DNA of 34,019 nt from Shimia litoralis. GTDB lineage: Bacteria > Pseudomonadota > Alphaproteobacteria > Rhodobacterales > Rhodobacteraceae. A program made the position numbers and the translations under genes. The stretch lies in contig NZ_SULI01000028.1 of the NCBI RefSeq assembly GCF_005518135.1, positions 1 through 34,019 of the forward strand, read 5' to 3'. The notes under the pieces were generated by a model. The model had not been told where the DNA came from, ran no database searches, and saw nothing but the letters and a program-made list of their open reading frames with translations. Positions 1-8,232 of this stretch are shown piece after piece (the first letter of the stretch is position 1; every line of letters starts with the position of its first letter).

Positions 1-65
1 TTGTATCCATTCAATCGGGTTGGATACATCTTAGCACGCTGTCCGAATTTGCCGGACCACTTCAT
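1..65 (-). CDS. Start of an unidentified gene, cut by the left edge
   Basis: An ATG at 65 on the minus strand opens a reading frame that stays open to the window edge (21 complete codons, beginning M-K-W-S-G-K-F-G-Q-R). An AGGGG Shine-Dalgarno-like element lies about 7 bases upstream of it. It follows the DUF1761 gene on the same strand after a 68-base gap, so it could be the next gene of that group. The fragment is too short to name. The 8-base inverted repeat at 2-9/21-28 lies inside this frame. It could also be chance non-coding sequence. Confidence 0.35.
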   Translation of the reverse strand, partial: MKWSGKFGQRAKMYPTRLNGY

Positions 66-133
66 TTGGAACCCCTGTAAATTTTTTGAACAAGTTTGAT
101 ATTGTCTGGCGTGACTGTTCTGCCCCGGCTGCG

Positions 134-526
134 TTACATCACGGTCAGCACAACGCCCATGACGGTACATCCTAGCGTCGAATACCCTGCGTCAATCAAA
201 AGAAGTGTGCGGCTGCGGTCGGCGAAAAAGTAATTTGTCGCAATCCACGGCGTCACCATAAACAATCCAAGCCCAAGGCCCGCCGTGAGCCCTTGGGCCA
301 CACCTTCAATTCCGCTCAGCACAAAAATATGGCGCATCATACCGGCCACTAGGACAGCGCCCACAAAGGCCACGATATATGGGGTGGGGCCGGAATTTGG
401 CGGACGGCCTTCCGATGTTGGGACGATCCCGGCGGCTTTCATCCATGGACCTGCAAGGGCCATGTACCAGATCGCCCCCAAAATATACGATGAAAGACCA
501 GCTGCGATTACGCCTAAAAAGGACAT
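134..526 (-). CDS. DUF1761 family small membrane protein
   Basis: A protein of 130 residues with four hydrophobic stretches, matching the DUF1761 pattern: an N-terminal helix with a Y-x-L-G-x-x-W-Y type motif (Y-I-L-G-A-I-W-Y), then a soluble loop, then three more membrane segments. The function of the family is unknown. The frame is open further upstream to 613, but I chose the ATG at 526 because a GAGGAG Shine-Dalgarno sits 6-7 bases before it and the extension would run into the preceding EVE gene. It lies 53 bases after that gene on the same strand and is probably the tail of the tsaD-gpsA-yciI-EVE operon. Confidence 0.75.
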   Translation of the reverse strand: MSFLGVIAAGLSSYILGAIWYMALAGPWMKAAGIVPTSEGRPPNSGPTPYIVAFVGAVLVAGMMRHIFVLSGIEGVAQGLTAGLGLGLFMVTPWIATNYFFADRSRTLLLIDAGYSTLGCTVMGVVLTVM

Positions 527-579
527 CTTATACTCCTCATACACAATCACGGAACTATGCCCGAGTATCGACAATTCGC

Positions 580-993
580 CTAGAGACCAGCCAACTCTGA
601 TACAATCTTCCATTCAACTTCGGTGACAGGCTGTACGGAAAGGCGCGAGTTTTTGACCAAAACCATCTCTGAAAGGCGTGGGTCTGACTTGATCTGTTCC
701 AGCGTGACGGGGGTCGGGACGCTTTGAACTGCTTTGATATCGACACATTCCCAGCGCGGATCGTCTGTCGTCGAGTCAGGGTGGGCTTCGGCGATCACTT
801 CAACGATGCCAACGACAGATTTCTCTTTCAGGGAGTGATAGAAAAAACCACGATCGCCCACCTTCATCTCACGCATAAAGTTCCGCGCTTGATAATTGCG
901 CACGCCATCCCATTCTTCACCTGTGTCGCCTTTGGCAAGCTGGTCAGACCAGCCCCAAGTGTTGGGTTCAGATTTGAAAAGCCAGTACGCCAT
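580..993 (-). CDS. EVE domain-containing protein
   Basis: A 137-residue protein made of a single EVE domain (PUA-like fold). It begins M-A-Y-W-L-F-K-S-E-P, followed by W-D-G-V-R-N-Y-Q-A-R-N and the G-D-x-G-F-F-Y-H-S motif, all typical of the family. EVE domains bind modified bases in nucleic acid; the physiological target of the small bacterial versions is not settled. The start at 993 shares one base with the stop of the yciI-like gene (TAATG), which argues for translational coupling. The longer frame to 1014 is unlikely because it adds seven residues not seen in the family and overlaps yciI. Confidence 0.88.
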   Translation of the reverse strand: MAYWLFKSEPNTWGWSDQLAKGDTGEEWDGVRNYQARNFMREMKVGDRGFFYHSLKEKSVVGIVEVIAEAHPDSTTDDPRWECVDIKAVQSVPTPVTLEQIKSDPRLSEMVLVKNSRLSVQPVTEVEWKIVSELAGL

Positions 994-1265
994 TAGCCGA
1001 TCACTTTGGTCCAAGGGATCAAGTCAACCGACGCAAAAAGGTCGGCCTTTTTGTAGGGATCGTTTGCGGCCCAATCTTGTGCGGCTGCCATGTCAGGCAG
1101 GTCGAGAATAATCAGGGATCCGCACATTTCGCCCGCGTCATCAAGAAATGGGCCGGCCATTTCGACGGCATCCGTAGACTTGAGATATGCAACATGCGCA
1201 TCGCGATTTGCTTTGCGGATGTCGATAGAGTTCGGTTTATCCTTGGCGATAAGGGCAATTCTCAT
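993..1265 (-). CDS. YciI family protein
   Basis: A 90-residue ferredoxin-like (dimeric alpha/beta barrel) protein of the YciI family. His24 in the D-A-H motif and the A-G-P-F-L-D-D stretch around residues 37-43 correspond to the conserved His and Asp of the putative active site. The general biochemical role of the family is poorly known. The Shine-Dalgarno AAAGGAGG is formed by the last codons of gpsA, whose stop is only 2 bases upstream, so it is tightly coupled to gpsA. It overlaps the EVE gene by one base downstream. Confidence 0.88.
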   Translation of the reverse strand: MRIALIAKDKPNSIDIRKANRDAHVAYLKSTDAVEMAGPFLDDAGEMCGSLIILDLPDMAAAQDWAANDPYKKADLFASVDLIPWTKVIG

Positions 1266-1267
1266 AA

Positions 1268-2227
1268 TTATTCCTCCTTTGGCGGGCGAGAGAGAAGCAT
1301 CTCCATCGCTTGTGCAATCTGTAATTTTCCTGCGATCAATCCCACAACCGCATCGGTTATGGGCATGTCGATGTGCATGTGTTTGGCTCTGGCTCGAACC
1401 GCGCGGGCCGTCGCGGCACCTTCGACAGTAATCGATGGGTCAAACGCCTCGCCGCGCCCCAGCGACAGCCCAAACCGATAGTTGCGCGATTGATCCGAAG
1501 TGCAAGTCAGAGTCAGATCCCCGAACCCTGACAATCCGGCGAGGGTGTCGGGCTGTGCGCCCAACGCTTGGGCCATGCGCTGCATCTCGGCATAGCCACG
1601 CGTCATCAATGCAGCGCGTGCGCTTTCACCCAGCTTGGCGCCAATTGCGGCCCCACAGGCGATGGCCATCACGTTTTTCAATGCCCCGCCAAGCTCTGCG
1701 CCAATGGTGTCTCGCGTGCGATAAATTCTCAAGTTGGGTGTTGTCAGGGCCTGTTGCAGGCTCTGGCCGAGCGTGTCGTCGTCAATGGCCAGTGTCAGGG
1801 CCGTGGGCAGGCCGCGCGCAATATCAGCCGCAAAACTGGGACCTGTCAAAATGGCGGGAGTGGCCAGTGGATCGCAATCTCTGATAACGCCAACGGGGCC
1901 AAGCTGTGTGTCAAGCTCGACACCTTTGCAGCACGCGACCAATAGGCGGCCGTTTAGTTCAGGTGTGTTGGTCAACAGCGCGCGCATTTTCTGCATGGGC
2001 ACTGCCAACAACAAGGTATCAGCAAGCGCGCTTGAGATATCAGAGGTGACGGTGACGGAATTTGGAAATGTGACGCCAGGCAGCCGCGCAATGTTTTCGC
2101 GTCTTGTCTGCATATCATTGGCTTGATCGGCGTCGCGAGCCCAAAGTGTGACGGGCACGCCTGTACGGGCAAGAGATATGGCCAGTGCTGTTCCGAACGC
2201 GCCTGCGCCGATGATGCTGATACTCAT
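1268..2227 (-). CDS. gpsA: Glycerol-3-phosphate dehydrogenase [NAD(P)+]
   Basis: Cytosolic enzyme that reduces dihydroxyacetone phosphate to sn-glycerol-3-phosphate for phospholipid synthesis. It has 319 residues, close to the usual 320-340. The Rossmann glycine motif [10 protein letters not shown] is at residues 7-16, the catalytic lysine is Lys184 in G-A-L-K-N-V, and the G-F-G-D-L-T-L-T-C motif is near residue 235, with S-R-N-Y-R-F just after it. The ATG overlaps the tsaD stop by ATGA, and yciI follows after 2 bases. The pairing of tsaD and gpsA is common in Alphaproteobacteria. Confidence 0.96.
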   Translation of the reverse strand: MSISIIGAGAFGTALAISLARTGVPVTLWARDADQANDMQTRRENIARLPGVTFPNSVTVTSDISSALADTLLLAVPMQKMRALLTNTPELNGRLLVACCKGVELDTQLGPVGVIRDCDPLATPAILTGPSFAADIARGLPTALTLAIDDDTLGQSLQQALTTPNLRIYRTRDTIGAELGGALKNVMAIACGAAIGAKLGESARAALMTRGYAEMQRMAQALGAQPDTLAGLSGFGDLTLTCTSDQSRNYRFGLSLGRGEAFDPSITVEGAATARAVRARAKHMHIDMPITDAVVGLIAGKLQIAQAMEMLLSRPPKEE

Positions 2228-3321
2228 GCCTTGGCCCCTTTTTTGCCGCTGCCCAGCAAGGCAGGAGCTTTTTTGTCCAGTGGCCAGCGTGGGCGGGCCG
2301 AAAGCGTCATGTCATCAGACAACCCAGCACGAAAACGTTCAAGTCCAGCATATGCAATCATGGCTGCATTATCTGTGCACAAGGCGAGAGGGGGCGCGGT
2401 AAAAGCGACACGGTGTTGGGCACAAACCGCCTCTAATCCTGCGCGAATTTGGGTGTTTGCGGCAACGCCGCCAGCGACGGCCAACACGGGCTGACTTGGG
2501 TTTTCCTCGAGATATAGCTTGAGAGCGCGGGCGGTTTTTTTGCAAAGAACATCCACAACAGCGTCTTGAAAGCCCGCACAAAGATCTGCGCGATCTTGAA
2601 TCGTAAGACCGCCTTTTTCTGCGATGATAGAATCTCTTGTGCGTAAGAGCGCAGTTTTCAGACCCGAAAATGACAGATCGCATCCGGGGCGGTCCAGCAA
2701 AGGGCGGGGAAACCGGAACCGTTTTGGATCGCCGTTTAGGGCTTGGGCTTGTACTGACGGGCCGCCTGGTTGCGCAAGGCCCAAGAGCCGCGCGGTTTTA
2801 TCAAAGGCTTCACCCGGCGCGTCGTCAATCGTGCCACCCAGCCGCGAAAAATCTTCTGGTCCGCGTGCAATCAGAAACTGGCAGTGCCCGCCCGAAACAA
2901 GCAACATAAGATAAGGAAATGCGACCTGATCGGTCAGGCGCGGCGTCAGCGCGTGACCAGCAAGATGGTTCACCCCGACGATGGGGATATTCAGCGCGGC
3001 GGACAGGCCTTTGGCACACATCACGCCCGATAAGACGCCGCCAATCAAACCTGGCCCTGCTGTGACCGCAATGGCATCCATATCCTGCAACGTCAGGCCC
3101 GACGCTGCGACGGCTTGCTCGACGCAGATATCAAGTTTCTCGGCATGCGCACGCGCGGCGATCTCGGGGACAACACCGCCAAAAGCTGCATGAAGATCAG
3201 TTTGCCCATGCACCACAGATGCCAATATCTCTGGTGCTGCGCCGTCTTTTAGACGCACAATTGCAGCAGCGGTGTCATCACAACTGCTTTCAAGGCCAAG
3301 AAGTGTCAGGTCATTCGTCAT
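2224..3321 (-). CDS. tsaD: tRNA N6-adenosine threonylcarbamoyltransferase TsaD
   Basis: Transfers the threonylcarbamoyl group to A37 of tRNAs that read ANN codons, giving t6A, together with TsaB, TsaC and TsaE. The Kae1/TsaD core begins at L-G-L-E-S-S-C-D-D; metal ligands are His119 and His123 in N-H-L-A-G-H. G-L-I-G-G, V-S-G-G-H and V-A-G-G-V-A-A-N are also present. The frame is open to 3771, but the first 150 codons look non-coding and overlap hemD on the other strand. I placed the start at 3321 (365 residues, the normal family length). In-frame ATGs at 3327 and 3333 are alternatives and none has a clear Shine-Dalgarno. First gene of a minus-strand operon, divergent from hemD. Confidence 0.95.
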   Translation of the reverse strand: MTNDLTLLGLESSCDDTAAAIVRLKDGAAPEILASVVHGQTDLHAAFGGVVPEIAARAHAEKLDICVEQAVAASGLTLQDMDAIAVTAGPGLIGGVLSGVMCAKGLSAALNIPIVGVNHLAGHALTPRLTDQVAFPYLMLLVSGGHCQFLIARGPEDFSRLGGTIDDAPGEAFDKTARLLGLAQPGGPSVQAQALNGDPKRFRFPRPLLDRPGCDLSFSGLKTALLRTRDSIIAEKGGLTIQDRADLCAGFQDAVVDVLCKKTARALKLYLEENPSQPVLAVAGGVAANTQIRAGLEAVCAQHRVAFTAPPLALCTDNAAMIAYAGLERFRAGLSDDMTLSARPRWPLDKKAPALLGSGKKGAKA

Positions 3322-3388
3322 GTTCATTGTCATTGCGCCATGCTTTGTTGGCAGGTAACACCGAAATGCGTTTGGAACAATGCTGGCT

Positions 3389-4117
3389 ATGACGAAGACT
3401 TTGCCCGATCCCACCATCTTGTTGACGCGTCCCTTGGGCGCATCACTGGCATTTCGGGACAGTTTGAGGGACGCAGGAATATTATCGCCGGTGGAAATAT
3501 CGCCTGTCTTGTCGATCACGTCGATGTTGTCGGAACCGCCCACAAAGATGTCTGGCGCGATTTTTACGTCAAAAAATGGGGTCCAATTTGCAGAACCACA
3601 AGATTTACCTTGTTGGTGTGTCGGAGATTCTACGGCCCAAGTCGCATCGCAAAGAGGGTGGCAAGCCGTCTCCGCCAGCGGGGATGCCGAAGCTCTGATC
3701 AAGCGGATTTTGGCTGATGCCCCTGCTGGGCCACTCGTGCATTTTCGCGGTGAACATGCCCGCGGAGACATTGCAGCACGATTGACGGCTCAGGGAGTGC
3801 CTACGCAGGAAACTGAAGTTTACCGTCAATCACCGCTGCCTCTAACTCAGAATGCGATTGAGATTTTGAACGGGAATATACCTGTCGTTCTCCCCTTGTT
3901 TTCACCGCGCAGTGCGCGCTTGATTGCCAAGCTGGGACCATTTTTGGCGCCCGTACATGCGGTTGCGATTAGCGCAGACACTGCTCAAGGTGTAGACGCG
4001 TTGTCATTGAAAACGTGCGATATCGCGGGGGCTCCTGATGCAAAATCAATGATCGCGACGATAAGACAGACCTTAGACGCGGCGTGCCGCATTGTGACTG
4101 ACGAGGACACGCCCTAA
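3389..4117 (+). CDS. hemD: Uroporphyrinogen-III synthase
   Basis: Cyclises and inverts ring D of hydroxymethylbilane to uroporphyrinogen III in tetrapyrrole synthesis. The protein (242 residues) has the HemD two-lobe pattern: it opens with I-L-L-T-R-P, has F-T-S-K-N-G-V near residue 60 and a second lobe with [11 protein letters not shown]. Sequence conservation in this family is low, so part of the call rests on the following Mic60-hemY genes, a familiar alphaproteobacterial neighbourhood. Two starts are possible, ATG 3380 and ATG 3389. I chose 3389 because HemD proteins have few residues before the L-L-T-R-P strand; neither has a well-spaced Shine-Dalgarno. hemC is not in the window. Confidence 0.88.
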   Translation: MTKTLPDPTILLTRPLGASLAFRDSLRDAGILSPVEISPVLSITSMLSEPPTKMSGAIFTSKNGVQFAEPQDLPCWCVGDSTAQVASQRGWQAVSASGDAEALIKRILADAPAGPLVHFRGEHARGDIAARLTAQGVPTQETEVYRQSPLPLTQNAIEILNGNIPVVLPLFSPRSARLIAKLGPFLAPVHAVAISADTAQGVDALSLKTCDIAGAPDAKSMIATIRQTLDAACRIVTDEDTP

Positions 4118-4169
4118 GCTAAGGATGTGTATTTGAAGAACGAAACTGGATTCGAAAGGGTGATATCGG

Positions 4170-5456
4170 GTGAGTAAAACGGACAAGACCGATAAGCCGC
4201 AAAAGGCTCAGACAGATGTGAACGCCGATGCGGATCAAATTCTCGATGCAGAGATCGTGGAAGATGCGATTGATGAAACGCCTGATCCTGATGCCGCGAT
4301 TGATGAATTGACAGAGAAAGATGCACCTGTCGTCGAAGCGGACAGTGATGTGACGTCTGATGATGACGAAGATGTAGATGCCGAGGATACTGGGAACGAT
4401 GCGACCGGTGAAGGCGACCTTGCCGAGGTGGTAGACGAAGCTCCATCTCACGATCCGGTTCAGCCGACCCCGTTGCCCGAGAAAACCACGAAACGTGCCG
4501 GTTTTGCCCCGATATTCTTTGGGGGGCTCGTCGGTGCTGTCGTGGGCTTTGGTGCCGTAAGCTATTTGGGGTCACAAGGTATTTTGTTTGGTGGAACCTC
4601 AACAGAGGCGCTGACAACGCTCACCCAGCAAGTTACCGCACAGGATGCTTTGATCAAGCGGTTGCAGTCCGAGCAATCCAAGATTTCTGGCTCGGTGAAT
4701 GCCGCGTTGGAACAAATTGCACAGACAGATGTTGTCGTGACGCGGTTAGCTGAATTAGAAGCGCAAACCGAAGCAGTTCTTGGCGAGTTTGGCGCATTAG
4801 ATAGCCGGATTACGCAAGCTGAAAAACGCCCGATGACTGAAGGTGCGTCGTCGTCTGCGATTGCAGCATACGAACGCGAAGTCGAAGAGCTTCGGACAAT
4901 GGTTGCCGATCAATTGGCCCAAGCCGAAGGGTTGAAGCAAAATGCGCAACTTAATGCGCAACAGGCGTTGGGGCGCGCGGCTTTGACACGTATTTTGTCC
5001 GCCATCGATACTGGACGCCCATACCGTGCCGCGTTGACGGATTTGGCAAGTGCGACAGGTTTGTCTATTCCGGCTGCACTTGAGGCGCGCGCTGATACAG
5101 GTGTGCCGACCATGCTGGTGCTGATTGATACCTATCCTGATTACGCACGCGATGCTCTGGCAGATGCGCGGGCGCAGGAAGAAAAGGAAAAGGGCACCGG
5201 GCGTTTGGGCCAGTTCCTGAAAACCCAGTTGGGTGCACGATCAACAACACCAAGATCAGGCAATGATGCGGATGCAATCTTGTCTCGTGCCGAAGCCGCG
5301 CTCCGCGAGGGGCGCTTGGCAGATGCATTGATAGAGATACAATCTCTGCCCGATACGTCGCAAGCTGTGATGGCGGATTGGCACGCTCAGGCGACGATCC
5401 GTCTTGAAGCCACACAAGCCGCCGAGTCTTTGGCGCAAAGCCTGAATAGCAACTAA
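4170..5456 (+). CDS. Mic60/mitofilin-like inner-membrane protein (COG4223)
   Basis: A 428-residue protein starting at a GTG with AAAGGG about 10 bases upstream. Residues 1-105 are very acidic and presumably disordered on the cytoplasmic side. One transmembrane helix spans about 111-134, then a long coiled coil spans about 148-260 in the periplasm. The C-terminal helical region (about 265-428) corresponds to the mitofilin signature. Alphaproteobacterial Mic60 is known to deform intracytoplasmic and inner membranes and is the ancestor of the mitochondrial MICOS subunit; its gene sits next to hemD/hemY in many Alphaproteobacteria. Here hemY follows after 11 bases, so the two are surely co-transcribed. 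Function is inferred from architecture and context. Confidence 0.85.
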   Translation: MSKTDKTDKPQKAQTDVNADADQILDAEIVEDAIDETPDPDAAIDELTEKDAPVVEADSDVTSDDDEDVDAEDTGNDATGEGDLAEVVDEAPSHDPVQPTPLPEKTTKRAGFAPIFFGGLVGAVVGFGAVSYLGSQGILFGGTSTEALTTLTQQVTAQDALIKRLQSEQSKISGSVNAALEQIAQTDVVVTRLAELEAQTEAVLGEFGALDSRITQAEKRPMTEGASSSAIAAYEREVEELRTMVADQLAQAEGLKQNAQLNAQQALGRAALTRILSAIDTGRPYRAALTDLASATGLSIPAALEARADTGVPTMLVLIDTYPDYARDALADARAQEEKEKGTGRLGQFLKTQLGARSTTPRSGNDADAILSRAEAALREGRLADALIEIQSLPDTSQAVMADWHAQATIRLEATQAAESLAQSLNSN

Positions 5457-5467
5457 AAGGTTAATTT

Positions 5468-6997
5468 ATGCTCTGGTCTCTTTTTAAAATCCTTTTGTTT
5501 GTTGCCGCGATAGCCGGGCTTACTTATGGCGCTGCGTATCTGCTTGAGAGCGAGGGCGGCGTCATGATCACCGTTGCCGGCGTCGAGTACACGCTTGGCC
5601 CGCTTCAGGCTGTGATTGCTTTGCTTGTGTTGGTCGGGCTGGTCTGGGCGGCGCTCAAGCTAACGACATTTCTGGTGGCCACGCTCAAATTTTTGAATGG
5701 TGATGATACCGCGATCAGCCGCTATTTTGACCGGAATCGGGAGAAAAAGGGCTATGTTGCTTTGTCTGAGGGGCTTATGGCCTTGGCGTCGGGCGAAGGG
5801 CGTCTGGCGATGGACAAGGCGCGCAAAGCTGAACGGTATTTGCGCAAACCCGAGTTGACCAATTTACTGACCGCTCAGGCCGCAGAGATGTCTGGCGACA
5901 AGCGCCGTGCGACCGAGGTTTACAAACAACTTTTGGCGACTGACAGCACACGGTTCGTGGGCGTGCGTGGGTTGATGAAGCAGAAGCTCGAAGAGGGTCA
6001 GACAGAAACAGCGCTGAAGCTGGCGCAAACGGCGTTTGCTCTTAAGCCGCGCCATGTCGAGACCCAAGATGTGCTTCTGAAACTGCAAGCCGAAACAGGT
6101 GACTGGGCTGGTGCGCGCAAGACGTTGAATGCCAAGTTGCGTCACGGCAGCTTGCCGCGTGATGTGCATCGCAGACGGGATGCGGTCTTGGCGTTGTCCG
6201 AAGCGACAGACATTGTCGAAGAAGGAAATTCGATCGAGGCAAGAGAGGCATCTATTGAAGCCAACCGTCTGTCACCTGATTTGATCCCTGCCGCGGTCAT
6301 GGCTGCTCAGAGTTATATTGACCAAGGCAAATCGCGCTATGCAACGCGTGTGGTCAAAAAAGCATGGGATGCACAACCGCACCCTGATCTAGCGGCGGTG
6401 TTTGCGGCGATTGTGCCAGATGAAACCCCGGCTGCGCGTATCAAACGGTTCCGTGCACTGACCAAGAACAGTGCAGAGCACGCCGAGACCAAGATGGTGA
6501 TGGCAGAGCTCAATATCGCTGCCGAAGATTTTCCAGAAGCGCGCCGAGCGCTGGGCAAGGTGTACGAGACGGAGCCGACCACGCGGTCTCTGACGATTAT
6601 GGCGGCCGTTGAGCAGGGCGAAGGCGCATCCGAAGCCGTCGTGAAAGGTTGGCTTGCCCGTGCCGTAACCGCACCACGTGGGCCGCAATGGGTGTGCAAC
6701 AACTGCCACAATATCCATGCGTCATGGGAACCGGTTTGTGAAAATTGCCAAAGCTTCGATACCTTGGAATGGGTCGCGCCACCAACGAGCGAAATCGCCA
6801 GCCCAACAGGCGTTGAAATGCTCCCCCTGATTGTTGGGGCCATCGACGATAAGACAGATTCCGATGCTGAAGCGGAAAACGAACCTTTGGATGCTGAAGT
6901 GATTGACGTGCCTTCCGAGGACACGTCGGCATCGGCCAGTTCAGCTCAAGACACCAGCGAGTCGGCGACAGGGCCAGCACCAGGTATGGTGCGCTAA
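5468..6997 (+). CDS. hemY: HemY-like membrane TPR protein with C-terminal zinc ribbon
   Basis: A 509-residue protein. Two hydrophobic helices (about 3-25 and 44-68) form the HemY N-terminal domain, followed by an alpha-helical TPR-like region to about residue 400. Then comes a four-cysteine knuckle, Cys410-x2-Cys413-x10-Cys424-x2-Cys427, with W and H around it, and an acidic low-complexity tail. The role of this HemY family is uncertain; it is named for its link with tetrapyrrole genes and is not the protoporphyrinogen oxidase of Bacillus. The layout of membrane anchor, TPRs and rubredoxin-like knuckle resembles LapB. AAGG lies 8 bases before the ATG. Last gene of the hemD-Mic60-hemY unit. 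Confidence 0.88.
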   Translation: MLWSLFKILLFVAAIAGLTYGAAYLLESEGGVMITVAGVEYTLGPLQAVIALLVLVGLVWAALKLTTFLVATLKFLNGDDTAISRYFDRNREKKGYVALSEGLMALASGEGRLAMDKARKAERYLRKPELTNLLTAQAAEMSGDKRRATEVYKQLLATDSTRFVGVRGLMKQKLEEGQTETALKLAQTAFALKPRHVETQDVLLKLQAETGDWAGARKTLNAKLRHGSLPRDVHRRRDAVLALSEATDIVEEGNSIEAREASIEANRLSPDLIPAAVMAAQSYIDQGKSRYATRVVKKAWDAQPHPDLAAVFAAIVPDETPAARIKRFRALTKNSAEHAETKMVMAELNIAAEDFPEARRALGKVYETEPTTRSLTIMAAVEQGEGASEAVVKGWLARAVTAPRGPQWVCNNCHNIHASWEPVCENCQSFDTLEWVAPPTSEIASPTGVEMLPLIVGAIDDKTDSDAEAENEPLDAEVIDVPSEDTSASASSAQDTSESATGPAPGMVR

Positions 6998-7003
6998 TAC
7001 GCG

Positions 7004-7034
7004 ACACAACGCAGGCGTTTGGCCTGCGTTGTGT
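7004..7034 (+). terminator. Perfect 13-bp hairpin between convergent genes
   Basis: The arms ACACAACGCAGGC (7004-7016) and its exact complement (7022-7034) flank a 5-base loop. It starts 7 bases after the hemY stop and lies between hemY and the convergent minus-strand gene ending at 7094. There is no T-run on either side, so it is either a weak intrinsic terminator or an RNA 3' end stabiliser that could serve both strands. Confidence 0.6.
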
Positions 7035-7093
7035 TGCTCTCGATGGGTTTCAGTCACGTATCGTGCTGTCTGATTTCGAGGGTTGATCGCGTT

Positions 7094-7798
7094 CTAAAGC
7101 ACCCGAATGACATCTTTGTCGATGGCCAGCATATAGCCTTTGCGTGCGATATTCTTAACCAAGAGCTCACTGACGAGTTGATTGCCCAACCCATCCCGCA
7201 GGCGTTTGATCCGCGTGGCACCTGCGGCTTCTTCGCAATCAATTTCCGAGCGCCCGGATATCATCGCCTCGATCTGGGCACCTGACAGGACGTCATCGTC
7301 CATACGCGCCTCGGCCAGAATAGACAGGGTTTCCATCGCCGCATCCGTCAGCTTGAAGCCCATGTTGTTGAGGTACACGGCTTTCTCTTCGCGGCTGATC
7401 AAGAGCGAGTTGACCTGAATGCCTGTGCGCTCGATCACCGCCATGCGCCGGTTCATCACGACCAGCATCACCAAGAACACAAAAGCCGCCACAAGCATCC
7501 CTGTTGCAAAGACGAGCAATGCAAAGATGACCATGCGATAGCTGGCCAAGGTGTCTGAAAAGGCTGTCCCTGACTGGGCTAGAATCTCCAACAGCTTGAT
7601 TTCGGCCTGACCTGTTAACGTGTCGTTTTCTAAAAACAACTGTTCGACGCGGGCGTTAAAAGCATTTGCATCCGGCAGGGCCAGAAACAACAGGACCGCG
7701 GCCGCCAGCAGTATGACCACAATTCCCACAATACCAAGGGCGACCACACGGGTGCCGCTGCGGCGGGTCTCAATAGCGGAGATAGTATTGTCCGGCAC
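7094..7798 (-). CDS. Two-helix membrane protein with C-terminal winged-helix domain
   Basis: Not a named family to me. From the GTG at 7798 (234 residues), transmembrane helices span about 18-41 and 89-115, with a loop of about 47 residues between them. Residues 149-234 look like an OmpR/PhoB-type winged helix: T-D-A-A-M-E-T-L-S-I-L opens it and I-K-R-L-R-D-G-L-G followed by R-K-G-Y-M-L closes it. With two helices the winged helix should be cytoplasmic, so this may be a membrane-bound DNA-binding regulator, built in reverse order to ToxR or CadC. I chose GTG 7798 because AAAGGA lies 5 bases before it; ATG 7804 and ATG 7846 are in frame. It overlaps the upstream secreted-protein gene by 29 bases. 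Confidence 0.75.
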   Translation of the reverse strand: MPDNTISAIETRRSGTRVVALGIVGIVVILLAAAVLLFLALPDANAFNARVEQLFLENDTLTGQAEIKLLEILAQSGTAFSDTLASYRMVIFALLVFATGMLVAAFVFLVMLVVMNRRMAVIERTGIQVNSLLISREEKAVYLNNMGFKLTDAAMETLSILAEARMDDDVLSGAQIEAMISGRSEIDCEEAAGATRIKRLRDGLGNQLVSELLVKNIARKGYMLAIDKDVIRVL

Positions 7799-8060
7799 TG
7801 GCATCCTTTCCGGCGAGTTGAGTGGCGTCAAAGACCGACAAGACATTCAGCAATGTCCAGCCATCCTTGGCAATACGTGCAGAGATTTCAGATTTCGCTG
7901 ATGATTGGCTGCAACCTTGGAACAATTGTACGACGCCATAGTGCAGACGCAACGGGGCGTCTTTTTTGGCTTTGTAATCGGCATAGCAGTCATCCGCAGC
8001 TGCGGGCAGCGCACCGCTCATCAGGATACCGGCAAGTATAAAGGCGAGGATATGTTTCAT
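7770..8060 (-). CDS. Small secreted protein of unknown function
   Basis: A 96-residue protein with a clear signal peptide (K-H near the start, then a hydrophobic core, with cleavage predicted after A-A-A around residue 22). The mature part has two cysteines, in D-D-C-Y-A-D-Y and F-Q-G-C-S-Q, which could form a disulfide. It ends with the aromatic motif G-Q-Y-Y-L-R-Y. I do not recognise a characterised family. Its 3' end overlaps the membrane winged-helix gene, so the two are translated from one mRNA. The exported product could be the partner or sensor input of that protein, but this is only inference from the arrangement. Confidence 0.7.
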   Translation of the reverse strand: MKHILAFILAGILMSGALPAAADDCYADYKAKKDAPLRLHYGVVQLFQGCSQSSAKSEISARIAKDGWTLLNVLSVFDATQLAGKDASAGQYYLRY

Positions 8061-8068
8061 GCCGTCAA

Positions 8069-8080
8069 ATTGCGCGCAAT
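8069..8080. promoter_or_regulatory. 12-bp perfect palindrome upstream of the secreted-protein gene
   Basis: The palindrome ATTGCGCGCAAT lies 8 bases upstream of the ATG at 8060, over the expected ribosome-binding region. It could be an operator, or could form an RNA structure over the start. No regulator is known from the sequence; the winged-helix protein encoded just downstream is one candidate. Confidence 0.35.
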
Positions 8081-8086
8081 GGCGAT

Positions 8087-8099
8087 GTTATTCAATAAC
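8087..8099. promoter_or_regulatory. 13-bp palindrome in the divergent intergenic region
   Basis: GTTATT and AATAAC arms flank a single C. It lies 6 bases beyond the first palindrome, in the 172-base region between divergent genes starting at 8060 (minus) and 8233 (plus). Being AT-rich in a GC-richer surrounding, it could be part of a promoter or operator. Evidence is the symmetry only. Confidence 0.3.
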
Positions 8100-8232
8100 C
8101 AAAGGCATTTTGTCGGGGCGATATTTGATAACATTGGGCTGATATTGCCTGTCTGCATGGGGTCGACCCAAGTTCGTGACACCAACCACTGGCTAAGCGC
8201 CTTTGTTCATGAGTTCACGAAAGGAACACCAT

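Noticed and set aside
1-65. Possible insertion-sequence end, suggested by inverted repeats at 2-9/21-28 and 41-45/53-57
   Set aside because: No transposase is visible, and the stretch reads as the start of a coding frame with its own ribosome-binding site.
3322-3771. 150-codon N-terminal extension of the tsaD frame
   Set aside because: It overlaps hemD on the other strand, does not resemble TsaD, and the normal family start is at 3321.
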